DNA from: Halobacillus halophilus DSM 2266
GTDB lineage: Bacteria; Bacillota; Bacilli; Bacillales; Halobacillaceae
Length of the DNA stretch: 64,000 nucleotides
Assembly: GCF_000284515.1 (NCBI RefSeq)
Contig: NC_017668.1
Location: forward strand, 1,178,001 to 1,242,000
Direction: 5' to 3'
A model generated the notes under the pieces. That model saw only the letters and a list, made by a program, of their open reading frames with translations, made no database searches and was not told the origin of the DNA. Both the position numbers and the translations under genes were made by a program. Of this stretch, positions 52,410-60,799 are shown piece after piece; the first letter of the stretch is position 1; each line of letters starts with the position of its first letter.

Positions 52410-52557
52410 ATCCAACACTCCTTTAACTTTTGTTCTATTGTATCACAAAAGCAGCGGTCACCTCGACGGCTCAGCATCCTTTCTTCGTCTATGCAAGTTA
52501 TGAAGGAATTGTGGTAGAATTTGATATGAATGTATGCTTATGAAATGAGGGATCAAG

Positions 52558-53301
52558 TTGAGTTCGTTACTTCAAGTGAATAACCTTCACGGAGGTTATA
52601 CCCATAAAAATGTACTGCACGGAATTTCATTTCAAGTACAGGCTGGTGAAATTGTTGGACTAATTGGATTAAATGGAGCGGGGAAAAGTACAACGATTAA
52701 ACACATCATTGGCATGATGCAGGCGAAGGATGGAGAAGTTTCCATTAATGGAACATCATTCGAGAAAAACCCCGAAGAATACCGCCAGCAGCTTGGCTAC
52801 ATACCCGAAATGCCGATTCTGTATGATGAATTGACGTTATTTGAACATCTTGAGTTAACAGCTATGGCTTACAACGTACCGGAAGACTTGTTTAAGAAAC
52901 GTCTGGATCCATTGCTCAAAGAGTTTCGAATGGAGAAGAAGCTCAAGTGGTTTCCCGTTCATTTTTCCAAAGGGATGCGACAAAAAGTAATGATCATGTG
53001 TGCCTTTTTAATTGAGCCGGAACTATATATTGTCGATGAACCATTCGTGGGTCTTGACCCTCTCGGAATCCAGTCCTATTTACAACTGATGGAGGATATG
53101 AAAGACAAAGGAGCCGGTGTGCTTATGTCGACACATATTCTGGCTACCGCTGAAAAATACTGCGATCGCTTCATTATTCTTCACGATGGAAAAATCCGAG
53201 CGATGGGGACACTGGAGGAATTGAGGCAATCCTTTAAGCGCCCGCGTGCATCTCTAGATGAAATATACGTTCAACTGACAAAGGAAGACGATCATGATTA
53301 A
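52558..53301 (+). CDS. ecsA: ABC transporter ATP-binding protein EcsA
   Basis: A 247-residue ATPase with Walker A GLNGAGKST, Walker B LYIVDEPFVGLD and switch STHILATAE. The signature is atypical (HFSKGMRQK). Ecs affects secretion, sporulation and intramembrane proteolysis in B. subtilis; its cargo is unknown. TTG start with GAGGGAT four bases upstream. It overlaps ecsB by 8 bp. Confidence 0.94.
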   Translation: MSSLLQVNNLHGGYTHKNVLHGISFQVQAGEIVGLIGLNGAGKSTTIKHIIGMMQAKDGEVSINGTSFEKNPEEYRQQLGYIPEMPILYDELTLFEHLELTAMAYNVPEDLFKKRLDPLLKEFRMEKKLKWFPVHFSKGMRQKVMIMCAFLIEPELYIVDEPFVGLDPLGIQSYLQLMEDMKDKGAGVLMSTHILATAEKYCDRFIILHDGKIRAMGTLEELRQSFKRPRASLDEIYVQLTKEDDHD

Positions 53302-54508
53302 TGCCAAAGAGCTTTGGAATCGCAGGGTTTCGGAACATTTGAAAGAGACAAGCCGCTACTTAAAGTACATCTTTAACGAACACATTGGTATAGCCTTATT
53401 CTTCTTTCTAGCGACTCTTGCTTATTATTATCAGCAATGGCTGGCTGATCTTCCAGCGTCATTTCCGACCGCATGGATAGTAGGGATTGCTTTTGGGTTG
53501 ATTACAAGCTATAGTCCCGTACGGACTCTCCTGAAAGAACCGGACCTGGTGTTCCTGATGCCAGCTGAATACCAGCTGGATACGTATTTTAAGAGAAGTC
53601 TATATTACAGCTTCATCGTGCAGATTTACACAGTTCTTCTTGTGGCAGCAGCCCTTGGCCCGCTTTATTTCGCCTCCTTTCCTGATCTTGGAAGCCGCCA
53701 TTACCTTATGATGATCGCGGTCCTCTTTGTTATCAAAATATGGAACATGCTTTCCAACTGGTGGATGCTGAAAGAAAGAAATGCAAGGATCCGGAATACT
53801 GATCAAGTTGTAAAGATCGCCTTGAACATCATGATCTTTTATTTCCTTTCTCAAGGAGAATGGCTGTTTGCAAGTATCGTAACGATTCTGCTAGCTGCAC
53901 TGGTGCTGTACACATACAGCCTTTCGAGCAAAAAAGCCGGACTCGCCTGGGATCTACTGGTTGAAAAAGACCAACAGAGAATGAGGACGTTTTACCGCAT
54001 TGCGAACATGTTTATCGATGTACCGCATCTGAAAAATACTGTGAAGAAGCGTCATTCGCTCGTCCGGGTATTGCTTCAACCGGTTACGTACAAACAAAGC
54101 CGCACCTTTACGTATCTGTACCGGATTACGTTTATCCGGAGTAGTGATTATCTAGGAATGTATCTTCGTTTGATGGTTATTGGCGGACTTGCGATCTGGT
54201 TCGTACCGAATATATGGGTGAAAATTGCCTTTGCCATTTTATTTTTGTATTTGAGTGCTTTCCAGATGATGACTCTCTGGAATCACCACCGTACGAACAT
54301 ATGGCTCGATTTATATCCGATTAAAAGAGAGTGGAAGCAGGGAGCATTACTGGAATGGCTGCGTCAGATTATGCTGTTTCAAACGTTTGTATTTGGGGTG
54401 CTGTTTATTATTCAGTGGAACCTTTTGGGGCTGCTGATCGTATGGATTGGAGGAAGTGCCTTCAGCGTTGCCTTTATCCAGGGTTATGTCAAACAGAAGT
54501 TAACGTAA
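53294..54508 (+). CDS. ecsB: ABC transporter permease EcsB
   Basis: A 404-residue membrane protein with about eight to ten hydrophobic segments, the EcsB length. Typical stretches are SYSPVRTLLKEPDLVFLMP and RTFTYLYRITFIRSSDYLG. The start at 53294 lies within ecsA (8-bp overlap), so the two are coupled. A strong terminator follows, which separates it from ecsC. Confidence 0.94.
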   Translation: MINAKELWNRRVSEHLKETSRYLKYIFNEHIGIALFFFLATLAYYYQQWLADLPASFPTAWIVGIAFGLITSYSPVRTLLKEPDLVFLMPAEYQLDTYFKRSLYYSFIVQIYTVLLVAAALGPLYFASFPDLGSRHYLMMIAVLFVIKIWNMLSNWWMLKERNARIRNTDQVVKIALNIMIFYFLSQGEWLFASIVTILLAALVLYTYSLSSKKAGLAWDLLVEKDQQRMRTFYRIANMFIDVPHLKNTVKKRHSLVRVLLQPVTYKQSRTFTYLYRITFIRSSDYLGMYLRLMVIGGLAIWFVPNIWVKIAFAILFLYLSAFQMMTLWNHHRTNIWLDLYPIKREWKQGALLEWLRQIMLFQTFVFGVLFIIQWNLLGLLIVWIGGSAFSVAFIQGYVKQKLT

Positions 54509-54545
54509 TAAGAAAGGGGCGCAGATTGGTGCGCCCCTTTCTTAT
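54508..54545 (+). terminator. intrinsic terminator of ecsAB
   Basis: AATAAGAAAGGGGCGCA / TGCGCCCCTTTCTTATT, a 17-bp stem. It lies between ecsB and repeat R7. Confidence 0.93.
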
Positions 54546-54639
54546 TACGTTTTGATCATAATTAATGAATTGCTTTAAAAGAATACCTTGAATTAGTGCC
54601 TTTATTTCTTATGAGTTACAAAATTGAGTCTTACAGATA

Positions 54640-55182
54640 AGCTCCCTTTTCTGTAAGACTCAGTTTCGAGATAGTTTGGGTCCGTTACTCTATGTGGAAG
54701 AGGGTTGGTGGGTAAATAACTCGCTTTCCTATGGGGGAACGGTGAGCTTCCTCGTTCGTTTCACTCTCTGCGGGATCTCACCTAGTCCCTTCTCCCATGG
54801 GAGTCTCGCCATTTCCCCACCAACCCAACTATAATTTTGTGAACGGACCCTTCTTTAGAAGGGCAGGTTGTTGGACTTAATCCTTTCTAAATCCAGTGGT
54901 ATCAAACCTTTTCTATCAAAATTTAGAGAAAACAGGACTCATGGCATGATTTTATCTTTCCTATCCAAGTGATTTTTGCCAATGTTTCGAGCCTCTCATT
55001 TCAGCAAGGTCCGGAGGGGGATGATGAAGACTCCTGCGGGATAAACATGATCGGTGAGACCCCGGAAGTCGAAGACTGAGGAGGCTCAGCACATGCCCGC
55101 GGAAAGCGAATCATCCCCCGCAGGACCTTTCTTCTCATAAAGATATCTCGAAACTGAGTCTTCAACTAGCCGGCCCTATTGT
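54640..55182. repeat. intergenic repeat R7 (full form)
   Basis: Termini at 54654-54673 and 55144-55163, core 510 bp, with outer flanks AAGCTCCCTTTTCTG and CCGGCCCTATTGT. Left module ~54690-54850, right module ~55005-55130, central spacer ~150 bp. The best-preserved copy. A loose end-like fragment AATTGAGTCTTACAG at 54622-54636 lies just outside. It separates ecsB from ecsC. Confidence 0.92.
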
Positions 55183-55309
55183 TAAATAAGAGGTAGAGAG
55201 AAGGGTGAGTAATATTATGTTTTTTAAATTTGTGGATGTTTTGCTTTAGAGGCTTTCTAGTGTGTTTCATTGTATGATGAAGATATTCGAATAAAGAGGG
55301 GTGTTACTT

Positions 55310-56017
55310 GTGAACTATGAAGAAAAAGCGCTTAAGGAAGCTTTACGCTGGAGACGTTCTTTAGAAAAAAGATCATCTTTAATGCAGAGGCAATCGAAAA
55401 GAGTCCAGGCGGCTGTTAATAACAAAATCCCGGACAAAGTTCATAACGTGGTGACAGAAAGTATTCGAAAGATGATTGAAACAGCACTTACAACTTCTGA
55501 GTATGTTCGTCCATTGGAAGTAAATCCTGAATGGACCCTAGAGGAAAGAGAACAAAGGTTAGAGGGAATTTTAAAGCAGTATAAACAGACTGCAGCTTTT
55601 GAAGGAGCAGGAACGGGTTTCGGCGGTTTTTGGCTTGGTTTGGCAGATTTTCCATTGTTCCTTAGTATCAAGATGAAGTTCTTGTTTGATGCAGGACAGC
55701 TTTATGGGTTTAACGTAGATTCATATGAAGAAAGGGTATATTTACTGCATATATTTATGCTGGCTTTTTCCAGTGATGATGCCCGGAGGTCTATGAAAGA
55801 TGTGGTATTGGACTGGGACAAGATTCCACAAAGCCGTAAACAAATTGATTGGAAAACGCTGCAGATTGAATACCGGGATACATTGGATTTCGTGAAATTG
55901 CTACAGCTCTTTCCGGGAATCGGAGCTGCTGTGGGGTATATCGCAAATGGAAGGCTGCTTCAGCATTTAGGGGAGACGACTAAGAATGCCAGCCGCCTCC
56001 GCTTGCTGAATAATTAA
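55310..56017 (+). CDS. ecsC: EcsC family protein
   Basis: A ~235-residue protein of the EcsC family. A helical N-terminus (NYEEKALKEALRWRRSLEKR) leads to a Gly-rich hydrophobic region GAGTGFGGFWLGLADFPLFL and a C-terminal GIGAAVGYIANGRLL. Function unknown; in B. subtilis it follows ecsB. The GTG at 55310 has AGAGGGG eight bases upstream. Its stop overlaps the stop of yhaA on the other strand by three bases. Confidence 0.9.
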   Translation: MNYEEKALKEALRWRRSLEKRSSLMQRQSKRVQAAVNNKIPDKVHNVVTESIRKMIETALTTSEYVRPLEVNPEWTLEEREQRLEGILKQYKQTAAFEGAGTGFGGFWLGLADFPLFLSIKMKFLFDAGQLYGFNVDSYEERVYLLHIFMLAFSSDDARRSMKDVVLDWDKIPQSRKQIDWKTLQIEYRDTLDFVKLLQLFPGIGAAVGYIANGRLLQHLGETTKNASRLRLLNN

Positions 56018-57198
56018 GAATTTTGGTGCTTTTCCTGGTAACTTCGATAAGCCTGCAATAAAGTTTTTGCGGCATGGTTCATCGCTTTTTCATCAAAATC
56101 AAACTTCGGATGATGGTGCGGATAATAATGATCGGAAATTTGAGCGCCGGTAAAGTAGAAAGCGCCGGGCTTTTCCAGCAGATAATAAGCGAAGTCTTCA
56201 CCAGCCATCACTGGCTCCACCTCTTGCGTGCGGAGACTGCTGTCTGCTTCATGAGAACGCTGAAGGACAAGTTCGGCCTCTGCTTCGTGGTTGACTACTG
56301 GCGGATAGCCTTTTTCATAATTAAAGGAATAGTCGGCTTCATAGCCCGTACACGTACCTTTTATGATTTTTTCCATTTCTTCCATGATCAGCTGTTGTAC
56401 TTCAGGATCAAACGTTCTGACTGTACCAGTCAACTTAGCCGAATCGGCAATAATGTTAAAGGTATGGCCTGCTTCAAATGTCCCTACAGATAAGACAGCT
56501 GTTTTAAGTGGATCCACTCTTCGGCTGACTATCTGCTGTAAAGAAGTGACGAGCTGAGAGGCAATGACAATTGCATCTTTCGTCTGGTGCGGCTGAGCTC
56601 CATGCCCGCCCTTACCTTGAATTACAATTTCAAAACGGTCGGCTCCGGCCATGAAGGGTCCTTTTGCTGTTTCAATGACATTAGTGGGCGTGTTGACCCA
56701 TAAATGAGTGCCGAATACAGCATCGATATGATCGAGTTTTCCGGAATCCACAATTGGCTTGGCTCCCCCGGGTGCATACTCTTCGGCGTGCTGATGCAGA
56801 AAGATCACTGTGCCCGGCAGGTCGTCTTGAAAAGGGACAAGTGCTTCGGCGAGCCCCAGCAGAGCTGCAGTATGGCCGTCGTGACCGCATGCATGCATAG
56901 CGCCGTCGTTTTGGGATTTGAATTCAAGATGATCGTTTTCTTCCTGTATCGGAAGAGCGTCAAAATCCGCTCTTAAGGCTACTGTCTTTCCAGGTTTTCC
57001 GCCTTCAAGTGTAGCGAGCACTCCATTACCGCCTACTTTTTTTTCGTAGGGAACCCCTAAGCGTTTATATGTATCTGCAATGTACTGGGCAGTTTCTTCT
57101 TCATAGAAAGAAACTTCAGGGTGCTGGTGCAGGTGTCTGCGTGTTTGAACCATTTGTTCATATTGTTCATCAATTGCTTGAAAGACGTCATTCCACAT
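56014..57198 (-). CDS. yhaA: M20-family amidohydrolase YhaA
   Basis: A 394-residue aminoacylase-like enzyme (M20D, hippurate hydrolase/IAA-amino-acid hydrolase type). Metal-ligand motifs are HACGHDGHTAALLG, HQHAEEYAPGG and GEDFAYYL; the lid domain lies in the middle. It removes acyl groups from amino acids in the cytoplasm. AGGAGG lies before the ATG at 57198. By position and family it corresponds to yhaA; the substrate is not known. Confidence 0.9.
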   Translation of the reverse strand: MWNDVFQAIDEQYEQMVQTRRHLHQHPEVSFYEEETAQYIADTYKRLGVPYEKKVGGNGVLATLEGGKPGKTVALRADFDALPIQEENDHLEFKSQNDGAMHACGHDGHTAALLGLAEALVPFQDDLPGTVIFLHQHAEEYAPGGAKPIVDSGKLDHIDAVFGTHLWVNTPTNVIETAKGPFMAGADRFEIVIQGKGGHGAQPHQTKDAIVIASQLVTSLQQIVSRRVDPLKTAVLSVGTFEAGHTFNIIADSAKLTGTVRTFDPEVQQLIMEEMEKIIKGTCTGYEADYSFNYEKGYPPVVNHEAEAELVLQRSHEADSSLRTQEVEPVMAGEDFAYYLLEKPGAFYFTGAQISDHYYPHHHPKFDFDEKAMNHAAKTLLQAYRSYQEKHQNS

Positions 57199-57339
57199 TC
57201 GTAACTTCCTCCTATGGTTTCTATAGATTGCATAAAGTGTAATATAAGTAACCCTAATTCTCAAACAAATTAGATTAGTCTAAAAAATGAGAGGTCTATT
57301 CTTTACAAAAAGACTCTGCTAAATCTCTAGTGTTTTTCA

Positions 57340-57545
57340 AGAAAGCTCCCTTTTCTGTAATACTCAGTTTCGAGATAACTCGGGTCCGTTGCCAAAAAAT
57401 GGTGAGGGCGGCTACGGAAACAACTCGCTTCCTACGACCCTGCGTCGTGCAGGGCCGCGGTAAGCGAGCCGTTCCCTGGAGCCCCTTTCTCCACACAATA
57501 TCTCGAAACTGAGTCTTCAACAATCCGGCCCTATTGTGTAGTATC
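57340..57545. repeat. intergenic repeat R8 (short form)
   Basis: Termini at 57358-57377 and 57499-57518, core ~161 bp; outer flanks AAGCTCCCTTTTCTG and ACAATCCGGCCCTATTGT. One palindromic module with inner stem CCCTGC / GCAGGG. Its reverse complement matches the left part of R2. It is between yhaA and the ferritin-like gene, both on the minus strand. Confidence 0.88.
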
Positions 57546-57576
57546 TCTTTTGAATAGATAACGCTCATCAGGTACA

Positions 57577-57604
57577 AAAAAACCGCTGCTTAAGCAGCGG
57601 TTTT
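57577..57604 (-). terminator. intrinsic terminator of the ferritin-like gene
   Basis: Perfect palindrome AAACCGCTGCTTAAGCAGCGGTTT flanked by A and T runs. Confidence 0.9.
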
Positions 57605-57612
57605 GAATTCGT

Positions 57613-58050
57613 CTATTCAGCTAATCGAGAATCCTGTAGCATACGACCGATTTCTTCATAGTGACCTGTTTCATCAGAGATTAAGTCATCGAGTTTAACT
57701 GCAAGTTCAGTAAGGCCAAGTTCTTCTGCCTGAACTTTACGCTCTTCATAACGCTTGATGGTTTGACGTTCAGCTTCTCTTGCTTCTTCAAGCATCGGTT
57801 TCACTTCTGTATGCTGCTTCACCTCTGCTGGAGTTGTAGTAGGCGTGCCGCCAAGTATGCTGATTTTCTCGGATAAGTAAAGAGCATGTGCTTGTTCATC
57901 AGCCACTTCGCTTTCGAAGAATGGTTTCAGTACAGAACGATATAGACCTGAAACAACCGCTGCGTTATACGTGTACATGATTGAAGCGGCATATTCGTTG
58001 GCCAAGTCTTCATTTAGTCCGTCGATTAATACCTTCATTTTTTCATCCAT
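57613..58050 (-). CDS. ferritin-like protein (Dps/bacterioferritin class)
   Basis: A 145-residue four-helix protein. Di-iron ligand candidates are spaced as in ferritins: Glu in LANEYAASIMY, Glu and ExxH in EVADEQAHALYL, Glu in EEAREAERQTI, and ExxH in ISDETGHYEEI. It probably oxidises and stores iron or protects DNA from iron-driven oxidation. A sigma-B-like promoter upstream suits general stress expression. AAAGGATG precedes the ATG. Not classical Dps in detail, so no symbol. Confidence 0.85.
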   Translation of the reverse strand: MDEKMKVLIDGLNEDLANEYAASIMYTYNAAVVSGLYRSVLKPFFESEVADEQAHALYLSEKISILGGTPTTTPAEVKQHTEVKPMLEEAREAERQTIKRYEERKVQAEELGLTELAVKLDDLISDETGHYEEIGRMLQDSRLAE

Positions 58051-58091
58051 ATGACAACATCCTTTCTATAAAAAAGTTGCACAGTTTAGGT

Positions 58092-58116
58092 ATTCCCTGA
58101 GAGTTGCTGTTTAAAC
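58092..58116 (-). promoter_or_regulatory. sigma-B promoter of the ferritin-like gene
   Basis: Minus strand: GTTTAA, a 13-base spacer, GGGAAT, an exact match to the sigma-B consensus, ~40 bases before the start codon. Confidence 0.8.
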
Positions 58117-58241
58117 CCCACCTCAATATTTTCTAACTCCGACTTAAGACGGAGAATAAACCCACCTTCCGCTTGTTTCTAAGTGGTAGGAAAAAGGCTA
58201 AAGTAAGGATATTAAACGTTTCTTTTATTAAGAAGGGATTC

Positions 58242-59066
58242 ATGGAAGAAATAGAGAATAACTCATCGCAGGATGAAAAAAGGGTGATTCAATTGAGGAA
58301 AAGAGCAGCAAATATTTTATTAGCGACAGGATTGGTTGTGATTGGAGCCATCCTTCTATTGGCCAACCTCGGGATTATTTCCTTGGAAATAGAGTTTTCG
58401 TGGTCTACGATTTATCCAGTTCTGTTAGCCGGAATTGGTTTGAAATTGTGGGGAGATTCTCTCTTGAAACAAGGAGGTTCCTGGACGTTAGGCTCCTTTC
58501 TTACAGTGTTTGGAGTCCTTCTCATTATGGATCGTTTTGAAGTGATCTCATTTCAGTTTGCGGATGTCCTGCGTTTGTGGCCGTTGTTATTTATATATAT
58601 CGGTTTCAGTATATTTCTTGGCGGACAAAAAACGAAAAAATTTCAATTCGATACAAATGGAGCTGATTCCTACCACCAACCTTCTTTAGGCAAGAAGAGA
58701 AAATCAACTAAGATGCTTATTGGAGATCATTCCTATAATGATGAGAACTGGAAGGTCGAGCCAATGGATTTATGGAATGGCATAGGGGATTACAAGTTTG
58801 ATTTCACCAGAGCGTTCATTCCTGATGGGGATACTCCGATCATTGTAAGAGGGTGGATTGGTGATGTGAAAATGATTATTCCGAATAACGTTCCGTTTCG
58901 TGTCGAAGCGAGGATTAAGACCGGGGATATAAAAGTGGCCGGCCAGACAGCCGATGGTTTTCGAAGAGAGATTGTTTATGAAACGGAAGATTACCAATTG
59001 GCTGACAGGAGATTATCTTTATGGATTGATTTCAATGTAGGTTCAATTAAGGTCGAGCGTGTGTAG
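58242..59066 (+). CDS. liaF: LiaF-like envelope stress membrane protein
   Basis: A ~274-residue protein. Residues ~20-130 contain four membrane segments with the repeated form of LiaF (WSTIYPVLLAGIGLKLWGDS). The C-terminal domain is soluble (GDYKFDFTRAFIPDGDTPII, IIPNNVPFRVEARIKTGDIK), the cell-wall-active antibiotic response domain. LiaF holds LiaS inactive until envelope damage by bacitracin-like agents. AAGAAGGGATTC lies before the ATG at 58242. It leads a three-gene operon with liaS and liaR. Confidence 0.88.
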   Translation: MEEIENNSSQDEKRVIQLRKRAANILLATGLVVIGAILLLANLGIISLEIEFSWSTIYPVLLAGIGLKLWGDSLLKQGGSWTLGSFLTVFGVLLIMDRFEVISFQFADVLRLWPLLFIYIGFSIFLGGQKTKKFQFDTNGADSYHQPSLGKKRKSTKMLIGDHSYNDENWKVEPMDLWNGIGDYKFDFTRAFIPDGDTPIIVRGWIGDVKMIIPNNVPFRVEARIKTGDIKVAGQTADGFRREIVYETEDYQLADRRLSLWIDFNVGSIKVERV

Positions 59067-59077
59067 GGGGGAGCAGA

Positions 59078-60142
59078 ATGTTTAAGCAGTTGAACAGTAT
59101 CCGATATATGTATATTCGTTCGCATTTGTACGGGCTTATCTTGAATATATTTATTATGCTTGCGCTGCTTCTCTCTGTTCATGTGTGGTTTAATCCTAAT
59201 TGGCTTCACCCCGGTGCGATCTTGTTTTTTATCGCTTCTTATCTCTTAGTAGGATTTGTAATGGCGGTCTATGCCGGCTTCAAGTCAAGCGGGGATATGA
59301 AACAACGTATGGACTATATTTCTACGATGATTACCAGGCTTGCCCGCGGCGAACTGTCATCACGATTATATTTTAATGAGGATGATGAAATTTCAGGAAT
59401 CGCTGACGAGCTGAACACGCTTGGGGAGAAGCTGCACCAGCAGCGGGAATCTCTTCTGAAACTTGCGGATGAAAAAGGTGAACTGGCGCGTACTGCACAC
59501 AAGGCGGCGACCATTGAAGAGCGGCAGCGGCTGGCAAGAGATCTTCACGATGCGGTCAGTCAGCAGCTGTTTGCTTTAACTATGATGGCTCAGGCGGCTG
59601 GTCGTGTAATTGAAAAGAAACCCGAACAAGCCAAAAAACAGCTGAAGGAAATTACTCAAATGGCTTTGCAGGCTCAAACAGAAATGAGAGCGCTGCTTCT
59701 ACATTTGCGGCCGGTTCACTTATCAGGTGAACCCCTGGGGCAGGGGATTGCTTCGCTCATTGAAGAACTGAAGCAAAAATGTTCTCTTGATTTCAAGGTT
59801 CAATTGGAAGACGTTACAGATTTGTCGAAAACGACGGAAGAACATCTTTTCAGAGTGGTCCAGGAAGCACTATCGAACATTCTCCGGCATGCAAACGCTA
59901 AGGAAGTCAAGGTGGAAATGACGAGCTCCAGCCGTGAAGTTTTTTTACATATTGCTGATGACGGCTCGGGATTTCATGCAGAAGACAAACAGGATAATAA
60001 AGCATCTTATGGATTAAAAACGATGAGAGAACGCTGTGAAGAGGTGGGTGGCGAGTTCACGATCCGTTCCCGCGTAGGAGAAGGGACTCACATTGACCTT
60101 CGAGTTCCTAAACAGCTATCTATTAAGGAGGCAGAAGAGTGA
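59078..60142 (+). CDS. liaS: LiaS-like sensor histidine kinase
   Basis: A 354-residue NarL-class (HPK7) kinase. Two membrane segments in residues ~15-70 with a short loop (HVWFNPNWLHP) mark an intramembrane-sensing kinase. HAMP follows, then the phospho-acceptor His in RLARDLHDAVSQQLF. ATP-binding motifs are VQEALSNILRHANA (N box), DDGSGF (G1) and GLKTMRERCEEVGG. GGGGGGAG lies before the ATG; the stop overlaps liaR as GTGA. Confidence 0.92.
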   Translation: MFKQLNSIRYMYIRSHLYGLILNIFIMLALLLSVHVWFNPNWLHPGAILFFIASYLLVGFVMAVYAGFKSSGDMKQRMDYISTMITRLARGELSSRLYFNEDDEISGIADELNTLGEKLHQQRESLLKLADEKGELARTAHKAATIEERQRLARDLHDAVSQQLFALTMMAQAAGRVIEKKPEQAKKQLKEITQMALQAQTEMRALLLHLRPVHLSGEPLGQGIASLIEELKQKCSLDFKVQLEDVTDLSKTTEEHLFRVVQEALSNILRHANAKEVKVEMTSSSREVFLHIADDGSGFHAEDKQDNKASYGLKTMRERCEEVGGEFTIRSRVGEGTHIDLRVPKQLSIKEAEE

Positions 60143-60771
60143 TACGTGTCGTAGTTATTGACGATCATGAAGTGGTTCGTAAGGGAGTCATCGCTTATCT
60201 AAATACGGAAGAGGAGCTTGAGATTGTCGGAGAAGCTTCAGACGGTCATACAGGAGCAGCGCTTGTAAAAGAGTTAAAACCTGATGTGGTATTAATGGAT
60301 TTAATTATGGAAAATGGGACGGGGATTGAAGCTACGGAAGAAATAATGAAGTCAGAGATATGCAGAATTATTATTCTGACGAGCTTTTATGATGATGAAA
60401 AAGTGTTTCCGGCACTAGAAGCTGGAGCATTCAGCTATATGCTGAAAACTTCTTCTGCTGACGAAATTGCCGAGGCGATCAAGAAAGCTTACCGCGGTGA
60501 AAACGTGATTGAGCCGAAAGTGGCTACCAAGATGATGACTCGTTTCCGTCAGGATAAGAAACCTCATGAAGAATTGACCAATCGTGAGCGGGAAGTTTTA
60601 TTATGTATTGGAGAAGGGATGACCAATCAGGAGATTAGTGACAACCTTTTCATCGGAATTAAAACGGTAAAAACGCATGTAAGCAATGTGCTCAGCAAGT
60701 TAGAAGTACAGGATCGTACTCAAGCGGCTGTCTATGTCCATCGCAATGGTCTGTTGAAAAAAGATTCATAA
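60139..60771 (+). CDS. liaR: LiaR-like response regulator
   Basis: A 210-residue NarL-type regulator. Receiver residues are Asp8 and Asp9, phospho-acceptor Asp54 (VVLMDLIME), and Lys in YMLKTSS. The C-terminal LuxR-type HTH reads ELTNREREVLLCIGEGMTNQ, then FIGIKTVKTHVSNVL. GTG start overlaps the liaS stop by four bases. No liaIH target genes are present in the window, so the regulon lies elsewhere or is different. Confidence 0.92.
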   Translation: MIRVVVIDDHEVVRKGVIAYLNTEEELEIVGEASDGHTGAALVKELKPDVVLMDLIMENGTGIEATEEIMKSEICRIIILTSFYDDEKVFPALEAGAFSYMLKTSSADEIAEAIKKAYRGENVIEPKVATKMMTRFRQDKKPHEELTNREREVLLCIGEGMTNQEISDNLFIGIKTVKTHVSNVLSKLEVQDRTQAAVYVHRNGLLKKDS

Positions 60772-60799
60772 GATCAAGTTCTTTACACAGGCATTGGTT

